In this document: one piece after another, positions 39,137 through 48,323 of the stretch | Position numbering within the stretch: the first letter of the stretch is position 1 | Layout: the number at the start of each line of letters is the position of its first letter | Assembly (NCBI RefSeq): GCF_003596335.1 | Contig: NZ_QZCH01000026.1 | Location: forward strand, 1 to 59,458 | Source: Motilimonas pumila | Lineage (GTDB): Bacteria > Pseudomonadota > Gammaproteobacteria > Enterobacterales > CBDFNC01 | Direction of reading: 5' to 3' | DNA: 59,458 bases | Translations under genes and position numbers: made by a program | The notes under the pieces: generated by a model | Told to the model about the DNA's origin: nothing | Database searches by the model: none | What the model saw: only the letters and a program-made list of their open reading frames with translations

Positions 39137-39449
39137 TTTTTATCACTGAAATGTAAATTTATATTTTATTGATAAATTAAGTTTGACCTTGATCTCAGTT
39201 CTTTATCTATGCATCTTTTTTTTATTTAAACTTGGTTACTTTACCGGCAATTAACGCAATATTAACTAACTATTAAAAAGCGGTTATGGGATGATACTTA
39301 ACATAACCTGTCAGAATATATTAATGCATATTTCCATAAGCAGTTGATTAGGATGTTAGCTTGCTTGTGTCGGTTTTATTTTTGTTATAAAGGCTGTTTT
39401 GGCATTTCCTATTGTCATTTTATCTGGCCATTAAACATAGGTGTAAAGA
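39137..39449. other. Intergenic stretch, no gene seen
   Basis: About 310 AT-rich bases between purL and the GGDEF-EAL gene. I see no convincing open frame, promoter with both boxes or repeat. It presumably holds the promoter for 39450. Confidence 0.6.
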
Positions 39450-41768
39450 ATGGATTCAAAAAAAGTGTTGTATTTTGGTCGCAATACTTCTCTCATAAAG
39501 TCCTTAGTCATGCAGCTGAGCGGTACGCTTCACTGTGATATCACCTTTGTCGATAATGATGACGATTTCAACCAAGCCTTGCAGCAAGATTTTAGCCTGC
39601 TGCTGATCGATGAGCCCCTGTCAGAGGTTCAGCGAGCCTTGGTAAGTGCCTTGCCAGAAAAAGCCGAGTCAATAAACCTCAAAGAGTTTTGTTTAAACCA
39701 TCATTCTGATCGGGTTTTGCAACAGCGCATTGAGCACCAAGATTCACTCATTAATGCATTAATTAACTCTATTCCAGATCTCATTTTCTTTAAAGATAAA
39801 CAAAGTCGTTTCTTAGGTTGTAATAACCAATTTGAAGTTTTTGCTGGTCACGATGAAAGTGTTATTTTAGGCCAAACTGATGACGTATTTTTTGAACGTC
39901 AGCAAGCCATTATGTGTCAGCAACAAGATTTACAAGTGGTTACATCCGGTGAATCGCTGACTTCTGAAGAAATTCTGACTTATCATAATGGTGAGCAGCA
40001 TTGGATAGACATGCTGAAAGTGCCTTTTAGTGATAAGCAAGGCAAGGTGATGGGCTTAGTGGGTGTGGGCCGAGATATTACCGAAAAACGTAAATCTGAA
40101 AAGCGCTTGAAGCGTGCGGCTATTGTCTATGAAACCACCCAAGAAGGCATTTTCATTACTGACGTAGAAGGCACCATTTTATCGATTAACCCTTCATTTA
40201 CCCGTATTACCGGCTTTAATGAGTCCGACGTCGTGGGGTTTACCCCAGCCATTCTAAAGTCAGGTCGTCATGATGAGGCATTTTATCAGTCACTTTGGCA
40301 CCAGTTGGGCAGTCATGGTTCTTGGCACGGTGAAATCGTAAATAAACGCAAAAACGGAGAGCTATTTCACCAGTGGCTAAATATTTCTTCTGTGCTAGAT
40401 GCCCAAGGCCAAGTTATTAACTACGTTGCTACGTTTACCGATTTAAGCAAATTAAAAGAAACCGAAGAAAAGCTGCGTTACGTGAAAATGCACGACAGTT
40501 TAACCGGATTAGCCAATCGACTGTTTTTTATCCAGCGTTTAGATGAATTGATGCAACGGGCGCAGCGAAATGGCCATTGTCTTGCTGTCATGCATTTAGA
40601 CATAGAGCGATTTAGCCGCTTTAATAAAAATTTAGGCCATGGTTTTGGTGATAAGTTATTGAAAGAGGTAGCGCAGCAACTTACTCACTTTTGTAATAAA
40701 AAGGACGTAGTTGCTCGTTTTGGCAGTGATGAATACGCGCTCATTTTAGACGAGTTGTGTAACGAGCAAGACGCTGCGCAGGTAGCGAAAGACATAGAAC
40801 AAATGTTGTCTTGCGGCCTGACGGTTGATGGCAATACTTTGTACCTAAATTGCAACATTGGCATTAGCCTTTATCCCGATGATGGTGAAACCCCTGATAG
40901 CCTGATTGGCAACGCAGATGCAGCATTACAACGGGTAAAGCAAGACCGAACCCACTATTACGAGTTTTATACAGAGGAAATTACGCTTGCTGCGCAGCGT
41001 CAGTTTACCCTCGAAAAAGAACTACGCATGGCGCTGCGAAAGGATGAGTTTGAAGTCTATTTCCAGCCTCAGTTAAGCCTAAAGCAAAATTGCGTCACTG
41101 GGGTTGAGACCTTATTACGTTGGAATCATCCGAGTTATGGCTTGATTGAGCCGGCACAGTTTCTTGCGGTAGCCGAAGAGTGTGATTTGATCAGCCAAAT
41201 CGATTTTTGGGTTATTCGACAAGCGTGTTTGCAAGCCAAAGCTTGGCAGGATCAAGGACTAAACTTTGGCCGTTTGGCGGTCAATATCTCCCTCAGCTCA
41301 CTGACACAAAACAACTTAATTGCCGATTTAATGGCGGTTTTAAAACAAAGCGAATGCCAAGGGCAATGGCTTGAGTTTGAAATGTTTGAAGACGTATTAT
41401 CTGCGGACTCAAGTGTGGTGCGGGCGAATTTAAAGAACATTACCAAACTTGGGATTCAACTTGCTTTGGATGATTATGGTATGGGCAGTTCTTCGCTTTA
41501 TCATATGAAAAATATCTCGATAGGCAAGCTCAAGATCTCAAGAGAGTTTTTACGTAATGCTCACGTTGACCCGGTAGAAAAAGCCATCATTAAATCGATT
41601 ATTTCTCTCGGTGATAACTTGGCGATTGATGTGGTCAGTGAAGGCGTGGAAACAGATATTCAAAGTGATTATGTGCAAGACTTAGGTTGCGACTTGGTGC
41701 AAGGTTATCATGTGGTCGCGCCCATGCGCAGGGCTGAAGCGGCTTTTTATCTTCGCTGTAACCAATAA
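39450..41768 (+). CDS. PAS-PAS-GGDEF-EAL signalling protein with altered catalytic motifs
   Basis: A 772-residue cytoplasmic protein of cyclic-di-GMP signalling. A receiver-like start (about residues 1-75, LLLIDEP) is followed by two PAS domains (about 95-215 and 225-345), GGDEF (about 350-510) and EAL (about 525-770). The GGDEF site reads GSDEY near 425. The EAL signature reads ETL near 552; the DD pair is kept in LALDDYGMGSSSL, but KIDxxF is KLKISREF. Diguanylate cyclase activity is doubtful and phosphodiesterase activity uncertain. No membrane segment is seen. AGGT and AAAGA lie just before the ATG. Confidence 0.88.
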   Translation: MDSKKVLYFGRNTSLIKSLVMQLSGTLHCDITFVDNDDDFNQALQQDFSLLLIDEPLSEVQRALVSALPEKAESINLKEFCLNHHSDRVLQQRIEHQDSLINALINSIPDLIFFKDKQSRFLGCNNQFEVFAGHDESVILGQTDDVFFERQQAIMCQQQDLQVVTSGESLTSEEILTYHNGEQHWIDMLKVPFSDKQGKVMGLVGVGRDITEKRKSEKRLKRAAIVYETTQEGIFITDVEGTILSINPSFTRITGFNESDVVGFTPAILKSGRHDEAFYQSLWHQLGSHGSWHGEIVNKRKNGELFHQWLNISSVLDAQGQVINYVATFTDLSKLKETEEKLRYVKMHDSLTGLANRLFFIQRLDELMQRAQRNGHCLAVMHLDIERFSRFNKNLGHGFGDKLLKEVAQQLTHFCNKKDVVARFGSDEYALILDELCNEQDAAQVAKDIEQMLSCGLTVDGNTLYLNCNIGISLYPDDGETPDSLIGNADAALQRVKQDRTHYYEFYTEEITLAAQRQFTLEKELRMALRKDEFEVYFQPQLSLKQNCVTGVETLLRWNHPSYGLIEPAQFLAVAEECDLISQIDFWVIRQACLQAKAWQDQGLNFGRLAVNISLSSLTQNNLIADLMAVLKQSECQGQWLEFEMFEDVLSADSSVVRANLKNITKLGIQLALDDYGMGSSSLYHMKNISIGKLKISREFLRNAHVDPVEKAIIKSIISLGDNLAIDVVSEGVETDIQSDYVQDLGCDLVQGYHVVAPMRRAEAAFYLRCNQ

Positions 41769-41811
41769 ACAAGCTAAGATTGCTATACATTTCAATTCTT
41801 AAACAAGCAAT

Positions 41812-43290
41812 ATGTGGCTAGACAAAGCGCTGTTCTATTTACAACAAGGTGATGTGTGGGGATGGGTAATTATCACCTTTCATGCCCTTATTGTCGGCTC
41901 GGTATCGCTGCGGGTAATTATGAAACGCCGAGAGATAGGTATCTCTTTGTCTTGGCTTGCCATTATTTATGCCGTACCTTTTGCTGGGGTAGGGTTTTAC
42001 CTTTTATTTGGTGAATTAAACTTAGGCCGCAAAAGGGCGCAGCGTGCCACCGACATGTTTGAGCCATTTGTGCAAACTATGGAAGATCTCAAACAGCAGC
42101 TTTGCGCAAAAACCGCGGTCATATCGGATATTGCAATGCCGATGCACAAATTGACCGAAAGCCTGCTCAATATTCCCAGCCTCAAAGGCAATCAGCTGAC
42201 CTTGCTCGATAACACGGACAAAATCCTGACCGAAATCATTGAACAGTTACACAACGCAAAACACAGCTGCTTTTTAGAGTTTTACATTTGGCACCCTGGC
42301 GGGTTGGCAGATCTAATGGCGCAAGCTTTATGTGATGCAGCAGAGCGGGGAGTACAATGCCGCGTATTACTAGACTCGGTTGGCAGTAAAGCTTTTTTTA
42401 AGTCGGCTTGGCCAAAAAAAATGCGTGCAAGTGGCGTGCAACTGGTTGAAGTATTACCTGTTGGAGCATGGCGTATGTTCTTGCAGCGGCAAGACCTGCG
42501 CATGCATCGCAAACTTATCAGCATAGATAAAACCATCGCTTATACCGGCAGCATGAACCTGGTCGATCCTTTGTATTTTAAAAAAGAAGCGGGCGTTGGC
42601 GAATGGGTCGATATTATGGTCAGGGTGCAAGGGCCTGCTGTCAGCTTTATTTGGGCAGTGCTGGCGTGCGATTGGGAAATGGAAACCGGTGAGCGCGTAA
42701 TCAAAACCATTCCGGTACAGCCGCAGCAAGTATCTGGCATGAAGGGCAATGTACAGCTAATACCTTCTGGACCTTTCCCTAAAGGAGACTGCATCCATCA
42801 GATCTTATTAACCTCGGTCTATGCCGCTAAGCACAGTTTGGTCTTAACCACGCCTTACTTTGTGCCTGATGAAGGCTTACATGCGGCCCTAAGAGCGGCA
42901 GCGCAGCGCGGGGTTAAAGTTAAAGTGATTATGCCTGCGAAAAATGACTCCTTACTGGTGAAGTTTGCAGCCAGCGCATTTTATGACGAGCTAATGGCTG
43001 ATGGGGTGGAAATTCATAAGTTTACCGGCGGCTTGTTGCACACTAAGAGTATCGTGGTGGATGAACGCGTTGCTTTGGTTGGAACGGTAAACCTTGACCG
43101 CCGCAGTTTTTGGTTAAACTTTGAAATCACCATGTTAATTGATGACGCCGACTTTGCAGGAGCGGTGTTAAATTTGCAAATGCACTATCTTTTAGCTTCT
43201 AATCGGTTGGATTTACAGCAATGGCGACAACGTAGCGTGGGTCGTCGTTTTGTTGAGAACGTCTGTTACCTCTTCAGTCCTTTGCTTTAA
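41812..43290 (+). CDS. cls: Cardiolipin synthase (PLD family, ClsA-type)
   Basis: Makes cardiolipin from two phosphatidylglycerols in the inner membrane. Two N-terminal transmembrane helices (about residues 17-35 and 46-65) precede two HKD motifs: MHRKLISIDKTIAYTGSMN (His232, Lys234, Asp239) and LHTKSIVVDERVALVGTVN (His410, Lys412, Asp417). 492 residues, as ClsA (486). It follows the GGDEF-EAL gene by 43 bases on the same strand, so they may be co-transcribed. Confidence 0.93.
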   Translation: MWLDKALFYLQQGDVWGWVIITFHALIVGSVSLRVIMKRREIGISLSWLAIIYAVPFAGVGFYLLFGELNLGRKRAQRATDMFEPFVQTMEDLKQQLCAKTAVISDIAMPMHKLTESLLNIPSLKGNQLTLLDNTDKILTEIIEQLHNAKHSCFLEFYIWHPGGLADLMAQALCDAAERGVQCRVLLDSVGSKAFFKSAWPKKMRASGVQLVEVLPVGAWRMFLQRQDLRMHRKLISIDKTIAYTGSMNLVDPLYFKKEAGVGEWVDIMVRVQGPAVSFIWAVLACDWEMETGERVIKTIPVQPQQVSGMKGNVQLIPSGPFPKGDCIHQILLTSVYAAKHSLVLTTPYFVPDEGLHAALRAAAQRGVKVKVIMPAKNDSLLVKFAASAFYDELMADGVEIHKFTGGLLHTKSIVVDERVALVGTVNLDRRSFWLNFEITMLIDDADFAGAVLNLQMHYLLASNRLDLQQWRQRSVGRRFVENVCYLFSPLL

Positions 43291-43393
43291 GTCACATAGT
43301 TGTCGACTGCCCACCGATAACTGACTGTGGCAAGTCTATGTCATTATAGTTAGGCTGGGATTTATGCTACCTTATAGCCCATAAAAGGCAGCT

Positions 43394-43431
43394 TAAGAGG
43401 CGAGATGTTCGACGCAAATTGCCGCCTCTTA
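43394..43431. repeat. 9-bp inverted repeat between cls and cobT
   Basis: TAAGAGGCG (43394-43402) and CGCCTCTTA (43423-43431) are exact complements with a 20-base loop. The T-run after it is weak (TTTCAT). It may end the cls transcript or lie in the cobT leader. I found no B12-box and the gap is short for a cobalamin riboswitch. Confidence 0.45.
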
Positions 43432-43463
43432 TTTCATATTCTCTCCTGTAAAATGGTATCGCC

Positions 43464-44501
43464 ATGATTTTTGACATTCCACTTCTCAATACCGGCTTAG
43501 ATGCAGATATCGCTCACTGTATTGACAACAAGACCAAGCCAATAGGCAGCCTAGGCAAGTTAGAGCTGTTAGCCAAACAGATATGCCAAGTGCAGCAGAC
43601 GCTCACACCACAACTGAAAGAGCCGCAAATGTTGGTATTTGCCGGTGACCATGGGGTAGTAGAGTCTGGCGTAAGCCCATTTCCACAAGCTGTCACGCAG
43701 CAAATGGTGATGAACTTCTTGCAAGGCGGCGCGGCCATTAATGTATTTTGTCAGCAACATGGCATTGAATTTAGAGTGGTTAATGCGGGTATTAATGGTG
43801 AGCTGCCAGAACATGTTGGTTTAATAGACGCAAGTATTAGCAAAGGTACCCAAAACTTTGTCAAACAAGCTGCAATGACAGATTTACAGTGCCAACAAGC
43901 GCTAGAAAAAGGCTCAGAACTCGTGGCCGATAGGCACAAGCGCGGCTCTAATGTCATTGGTTTTGGTGAAATGGGAATCGGTAATACTAGCTCTGCGGCT
44001 GCGATAATGGCGGCAGTGCTGAATCTGGATGCACAAGAATGTACAGGCGTCGGCACTGGACTTGACAAGGCAGGGGTCGAGCGGAAAGCCAAACTTATCA
44101 ATAAAGCCTTGAAGCGGGCGCAGTTGAAAAAGTCCACGCCTATGCAGGTATTGGCCGAGTTCGGTGGCTTCGAAATTGCGATGATGTGCGGAGCCATGCT
44201 TAAAGCCGCCGAGCTGCGTATGTTGGTATTGGTGGATGGTTTTATTGCTTCCAGCGCGGCCTTGTTGGCCAGTAAGATGCATCCGGCATTTTTACAATAC
44301 GCCATTTTTTGTCATCGCTCGAAAGAGCTGGGACATAAGAAGATGCTTAAAGCCATGGCGGTAGAAGCTTTGATTGATTTGGATATGCGTTTGGGTGAAG
44401 GCAGTGGCGTGGCTGTGGCTTACCCCTTGGTTCAGTCTGCGGTACTGTTTGTCAATCAAATGGCGTCATTTGAAGATGCGGGTGTCAGTAAAGATGGCTA
44501 A
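43464..44501 (+). CDS. cobT: Nicotinate-nucleotide-dimethylbenzimidazole phosphoribosyltransferase
   Basis: Activates dimethylbenzimidazole to alpha-ribazole phosphate for the lower ligand of cobalamin. The family signatures GEMGIGNTSSAAAI and the C-terminal LGEGSGVAVAYPLV with the catalytic Glu are present; 345 residues is standard. It leads cobT-cobS-cobC, whose open frames overlap (cobT/cobS share eight bases). The ribosome site is weak. Confidence 0.95.
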   Translation: MIFDIPLLNTGLDADIAHCIDNKTKPIGSLGKLELLAKQICQVQQTLTPQLKEPQMLVFAGDHGVVESGVSPFPQAVTQQMVMNFLQGGAAINVFCQQHGIEFRVVNAGINGELPEHVGLIDASISKGTQNFVKQAAMTDLQCQQALEKGSELVADRHKRGSNVIGFGEMGIGNTSSAAAIMAAVLNLDAQECTGVGTGLDKAGVERKAKLINKALKRAQLKKSTPMQVLAEFGGFEIAMMCGAMLKAAELRMLVLVDGFIASSAALLASKMHPAFLQYAIFCHRSKELGHKKMLKAMAVEALIDLDMRLGEGSGVAVAYPLVQSAVLFVNQMASFEDAGVSKDG

Positions 44502-45252
44502 GGTGTGGCCCCGATTTATTCATGCTTTAACATTTTATACTCGTATTCCAGGCCCAAAGAGTGTGCAGTACGACCCTGAAACTCTGACTCGAGGGAATGT
44601 TTTTTTTCCCTTGATTGGTTATTTGGTGGCTGCGTTTGCCGCTCTTGTGCTTTATGTTTCAGGTATGCTGTTTTCATTGCCGATAGCAGTGTTGCTGTCG
44701 ATGGCTGCAACCATCTGGTTGACTGGAAGTTTTCACGAAGATGGTTTTGCAGATACCTGTGATGGTTTTGGTGGGGGCTATGGTAAAAAAGCGATTTTAA
44801 CCATCATGAAAGACTCTCGTGTGGGCACGTATGCCAGCGTTGGGTTAACCATTTTGCTGCTGCTTAAATTTCAATCGCTGTCTGACTCCGCTGAGCCCAT
44901 TTTAGCTTTATTTGTTGGGCATACTGTTAGCCGGTTTTTTCCATTGCTAAGCATGTCGTTATTGCCATACGTTAGAGAGCACACTGACAGTAAAAGCGCG
45001 CAGCACAAGCTTTCATTATCATTACCTGAGTTGATGTTTGCGGCTATTTGGCCACTATTGGCTCTGGCATTTCTGCCTTGGCAGTCGATTCTCGTATTAA
45101 TAGCCTGCTTAAGTTTGATGTGTATATTGCTCAATCGTTGGTTTAAAAAGCAATTGGGCGGGATTACCGGTGACTGTTTGGGCGCTTCTCAGCAAATATA
45201 TGAAGTCACTGTCTATTTATTGTTAGGGTCAACCTTGTGCGCTGTTACTTAA
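44494..45252 (+). CDS. cobS: Adenosylcobinamide-GDP ribazoletransferase (cobalamin synthase)
   Basis: Integral-membrane enzyme joining adenosylcobinamide-GDP to alpha-ribazole (phosphate). Four or more transmembrane helices alternate with conserved loops: FYTRIP near the start, GSFHEDGFADTCDGFGGG and KDSRVGTYA, then GGITGDCLGA. The open frame reaches 44374, but the ATG at 44494 (MAKVWPRFIHALTFYTRIP) is preferred because it fits the family, overlaps cobT by eight bases and has AAAG before it. 252 residues. Confidence 0.94.
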   Translation: MAKVWPRFIHALTFYTRIPGPKSVQYDPETLTRGNVFFPLIGYLVAAFAALVLYVSGMLFSLPIAVLLSMAATIWLTGSFHEDGFADTCDGFGGGYGKKAILTIMKDSRVGTYASVGLTILLLLKFQSLSDSAEPILALFVGHTVSRFFPLLSMSLLPYVREHTDSKSAQHKLSLSLPELMFAAIWPLLALAFLPWQSILVLIACLSLMCILLNRWFKKQLGGITGDCLGASQQIYEVTVYLLLGSTLCAVT

Positions 45253-45842
45253 TTCGTCACCCGCAACCGGATATCGCGACAGGCATGTGTTATGGCCAAC
45301 TTGACCTCAGCCTGAGTCAATTTGGTCAGCTACAGCAAGCCAGCTTGTTAGAATGGGGAAAGGGCAAAGGCATCACTCAGGTATATACTAGCCCATTAAC
45401 ACGGTGCACGGGACTTGCGCAGCAACTCTCCGCTTTATCGAACTCTTCTTATCAAGTAATTGATAGCCTCAAAGAATTCCACTTTGGGCATTGGGAAGGA
45501 AAAAACTGGAGTGAAATCAGCCGGACACAGATAACGGCTTGGCAACAGGAGTTACTGCATTTTTGCATTCCTGGAGGAGAAAGTTTAAGTCAGTTTCACC
45601 GACGAGTGATAGCCGCTTGGCAAGCACTTGCCCAGGCACATCAAGGGCAGTGCATAGCCCTTGTTTGCCATGCTGGCGTGATCCGCTCGGTGGTAGCACA
45701 TGAACTCAACCTTGCAGTGACTGAGTCTGTAAAGTTGGGCTTGGATTATGGCAGCATTAGTAAGCTCACCATTGAAGGTGAATTTAAACAGCTTAATTAT
45801 CTCAACCGCACCTTAAAGCCACCTGAGTCACAAAAGTATTGA
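45237..45842 (+). CDS. cobC: Alpha-ribazole phosphatase CobC (histidine phosphatase family)
   Basis: Dephosphorylates alpha-ribazole-5'-phosphate or adenosylcobalamin phosphate. The phosphoglycerate-mutase-like signature is RHPQPD (usual RHG/RHA changed to RHP), and the second His lies in VCHAGVIRS. The phosphate-binding arginine and LTRCTG segment are kept. GTG start with AGGG eight bases upstream; overlaps cobS by 16 bases. Its position after cobS supports CobC over general phosphatases. Confidence 0.85.
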   Translation: MRCYLIRHPQPDIATGMCYGQLDLSLSQFGQLQQASLLEWGKGKGITQVYTSPLTRCTGLAQQLSALSNSSYQVIDSLKEFHFGHWEGKNWSEISRTQITAWQQELLHFCIPGGESLSQFHRRVIAAWQALAQAHQGQCIALVCHAGVIRSVVAHELNLAVTESVKLGLDYGSISKLTIEGEFKQLNYLNRTLKPPESQKY

Positions 45843-45925
45843 TGTAGAGGTATTGCTAAAAGTGCTGAGTGAAGTGGTGGTGGAAACGCTTTCTCATGTT
45901 TAAGCCGGTGGTTTGGAGTATCAAA

Positions 45926-46450
45926 ATGAATTGTTGCAGAACTATTATCACTTTTTGTGGCCCCTTTGTTGGCTACTTGCTACTGATCTTGGCTTTAGCT
46001 TGCTCTGCAGTAAGCGCTTCTTGCTTTGCTGAAAGTGCGCATCCAAAAGAAGCTACTACCACCCAGAGTTCCACTGAGCGATTAGCGGGTGGCAAAGACT
46101 TACGAACTTCAGCAGTTATGACTCCCCTAGATGTGTGTTGGCAGCAAGCAGCGAATCGCATTGCACTTAAACCCTGCTTAGAAACGCTGTTAAAACAGCA
46201 ACAATTAGCGTATGAAACCGCAAAGCTTTCAGCAATTAAGGCAATGTCTGAGCTTGAAACTATCAGCGGAGATCAACACCTTAGTAAGCAATTACAACTG
46301 ACTATAGAAGCGGGAGAGCAATACGCGCGACAACTTTGTCGGTGGCAAACTGCCACGATGCGCGGCGCGACTGGTCAAGGGGATCACCTTTTGAGCTGTC
46401 AAATCATTCAACTTACGCAACAAACTCACCACTTAACCGAGATGCTCTAA
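45926..46450 (+). CDS. Secreted protein of the LprI-like N-terminal family
   Basis: A 174-residue protein with a signal peptide (about residues 1-33, ending SASCFA) and a region resembling the lysozyme-inhibitor LprI N-terminal domain: CWQQAANRIALKPCLETLL, an alpha-helical stretch, LCRWQTATMRGATGQGDHLLSC. Conserved cysteines could form disulfides. The frame begins at 45869, but the ATG at 45926 has GGAG seven bases upstream and starts the signal peptide. Its action is not known; it follows cobC by 84 bases. Confidence 0.6.
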   Translation: MNCCRTIITFCGPFVGYLLLILALACSAVSASCFAESAHPKEATTTQSSTERLAGGKDLRTSAVMTPLDVCWQQAANRIALKPCLETLLKQQQLAYETAKLSAIKAMSELETISGDQHLSKQLQLTIEAGEQYARQLCRWQTATMRGATGQGDHLLSCQIIQLTQQTHHLTEML

Positions 46451-46462
46451 GGTGATTGGCCT

Positions 46463-46485
46463 ATTGCGCTGGTTTGTCGCGCAAT
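46463..46485. repeat. Weak convergent-end hairpin
   Basis: ATTGCGC/GCGCAAT with a nine-base loop lies between the LprI-like gene and the convergent gene at 46528. It is followed by TTGTTGGG; at best a weak terminator. Confidence 0.4.
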
Positions 46486-46527
46486 TTGTTGGGTATATTA
46501 AAGGTAGAGGTTTGGCGGCTAGTTATA

Positions 46528-47970
46528 TTATTGGTGAGCCACTAAACTTAAATGCGTAGGTTGCTTGAGCTGCTCAATCGAGTGGCGATCATCTAAAATA
46601 AACTCAATACCGTACATATGTAAGCCGTAAGTTGCGCTTTGATTTTTAGACAAGGTCGCACCTAAACGTATATTGAGATCTTTGGCTAGTTCAATGAACG
46701 ACAGCAGTTCTTCGGTCGGTTTGCTCAGCAGCAACTGGCTTAATGGCGAAGACAATAAAATGTCAGAAACGGGCAAGCCTTTTAGCAAGTCGACAGACAA
46801 ATCTTGCTCTCGCTCGACTAACCAATAAACCTTAGAGCCTGCCAGGCGCGTCATCACCAATAACGCAAACAAGATATTACCGGGCCGAGCTTTGCTTGTA
46901 TCATTAAATAAAATATCAATATGATCAGGGGAACAGTTCAGTGTTTGTGCCAATTGCTGGCGATGGACCCGTTTAATGCCTTCTGGAAACCAGTCGTATA
47001 GGCTATCGATAAACAAGATTTTATGTAATGCTTGATGGCTAGGCAGCGCCGCAATTTCTTCAATACTCATGCTTGGCATGCATAAATAACTCTGCATCGC
47101 TTTATCTGATAACCGGTGAACGGGGAAAGCGCCTTCCATTTTTGAGTGCTGCCCTAACCAATGCTTTAAATATAAGCGGCTAAAAAGCGTAATAAACAAT
47201 TTTTGCCATTGCCGTTTATCTGGCACTGACGTCAAGCAAGCAAGTACTGGGAAAGAATAACTTTCTACCATGGCGTACACCGCGCGGCTGAGATTCTCAC
47301 TAATTTGACCATAAAGCAAAAAAAGTGGCCGTTGATCCTGATGAGACAGTGCCGTGAGCAAGTCGATCAATCTCAGATCGGGAAGATCGAGGTTAATTAT
47401 GATCAATTGCGCACCTTCAGTGGTACTTTCTGGTAGCGACGCTCGGGTAAGCGTCAACGTTTGCACGCCACATTGCGTCAAAAGCTGTTGTTTATTGGCT
47501 ACGTCATGGTGATCCACCAGCGTAACAGGGTACCTGGCCAACCATTGTTGGTAGATTTGTTGTCGCCTAGTTTGCCAAGCCTGTAACTGATTTTCTAAAG
47601 ACGCTAGGCTTTGGCAGTAAGTAAAAGCCGGAATATCAAGGTTCATATCCGGCATTTCACCGTACCAGAATAAGTTGATGTCTTTGCGTTTTTGCAAAAG
47701 CTGTAAAAGATCGTCCGTCAGTGGCTGCTGACTGACGCGGTCGCTTAAGATTACTGCTATGCCTCGTGGGCTGGTGGCTAATGCGGGCAGTAGGGTCGCA
47801 AGATCATAATAGTCGTGGCTGGTAATATGCTGCAACGCAAGATCGGGGCAATAGCTGTAGACTGCAAAGTTGAGATCCTTAGGTTTTGGATCGGCGGTAA
47901 GAAGTGCTAATTCTTGTTCGCTGAGAATAGAGCTTTGCTGCGAGTGAGTATTTGAATTACTGAATGCCAT
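46528..47970 (-). CDS. Unrecognised 480-residue protein with receiver-like and degenerate EAL-like segments
   Basis: I do not recognise the whole protein. Residues about 1-140 have alternating strand/helix predicted from VYSYCPDLALQHI, AVILSDRV and INLFWYGEM. About 150-270 reads like a receiver domain without clear phospho-acceptor site (VTLVDHHDV, IIINLDLPDLRLIDLL, RPLFLLYGQ). About 310-475 has the rhythm of an EAL domain's second half (LLKGLPVSDILLSSPLSQLL, FIELAKDLNIRLGATLSKNQS, MYGIEFILD), but the catalytic residues are missing. No signal or membrane segment. Possibly a dead c-di-GMP effector; that is inference. Own promoter region upstream; single gene. Confidence 0.6.
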   Translation of the reverse strand: MAFSNSNTHSQQSSILSEQELALLTADPKPKDLNFAVYSYCPDLALQHITSHDYYDLATLLPALATSPRGIAVILSDRVSQQPLTDDLLQLLQKRKDINLFWYGEMPDMNLDIPAFTYCQSLASLENQLQAWQTRRQQIYQQWLARYPVTLVDHHDVANKQQLLTQCGVQTLTLTRASLPESTTEGAQLIIINLDLPDLRLIDLLTALSHQDQRPLFLLYGQISENLSRAVYAMVESYSFPVLACLTSVPDKRQWQKLFITLFSRLYLKHWLGQHSKMEGAFPVHRLSDKAMQSYLCMPSMSIEEIAALPSHQALHKILFIDSLYDWFPEGIKRVHRQQLAQTLNCSPDHIDILFNDTSKARPGNILFALLVMTRLAGSKVYWLVEREQDLSVDLLKGLPVSDILLSSPLSQLLLSKPTEELLSFIELAKDLNIRLGATLSKNQSATYGLHMYGIEFILDDRHSIEQLKQPTHLSLVAHQ

Positions 47971-48081
47971 AATGGATCCGCCACCTTTGTCTATCTACTA
48001 AAAAGAGACCTGATCCTTGGCTCAATCCAAAACATATTTGTTATTGTTATGCTAAAAACTTCATTATCAAACAGATGATAT

Positions 48082-48109
48082 AAAAAAAGCAGGCTAAATG
48101 CCTGCTTTT
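48082..48109. terminator. Bidirectional terminator before the DUF3149-like gene's end
   Basis: AAAAGCAGG/CCTGCTTTT hairpin (loop CTAAATG) with A-run and T-run on its sides. It closes the minus-strand transcript that starts near 48271 and separates it from the 480-residue gene. Confidence 0.85.
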
Positions 48110-48127
48110 CTTTGTTAAAAGGCTATT

Positions 48128-48271
48128 TTAATCTTGTGGCGTGGCATTTTTTACTTTCAGTAAGAAATAGACAGCATAGAAGGTACATAAAGCCACAGTG
48201 GTAGCGATGACACTGACTGAAGCGAGGCCAATGGCGTTGCCAAATAATAAGTCCATCCATAAATCCATCAT
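48128..48271 (-). CDS. Small membrane protein (DUF3149-like), 47 residues
   Basis: A 47-codon gene below usual ORF-length cut-offs. The protein is MMDLWMDLLFGNAIGLASVS... with one long hydrophobic helix (about residues 13-38, ending YAVYFLLKVK), matching the short DUF3149 family pattern (MDLW, LLFGNxIG). AGGAG lies four bases before the first ATG and seven before the second (48268), so either may start it. An FNR-like site lies upstream and a terminator follows its stop by about 20 bases. Function unknown; the pattern is typical for accessory small proteins of membrane complexes. Confidence 0.8.
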   Translation of the reverse strand: MMDLWMDLLFGNAIGLASVSVIATTVALCTFYAVYFLLKVKNATPQD

Positions 48272-48323
48272 ATTTCTCCTGTTCATTTTTTCTTAAGTGT
48301 AAAAATTAAGTGAACAGAGCGTT

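Noticed and set aside
39344..39538. 64-residue frame before the GGDEF-EAL gene
   Set aside because: It overlaps the true start of that gene in another frame and has no ribosome site.
43291..43463. Cobalamin riboswitch before cobT
   Set aside because: The gap is only 173 bases, no B12 box was found on the plus strand, and the only hairpin does not fit the riboswitch core.
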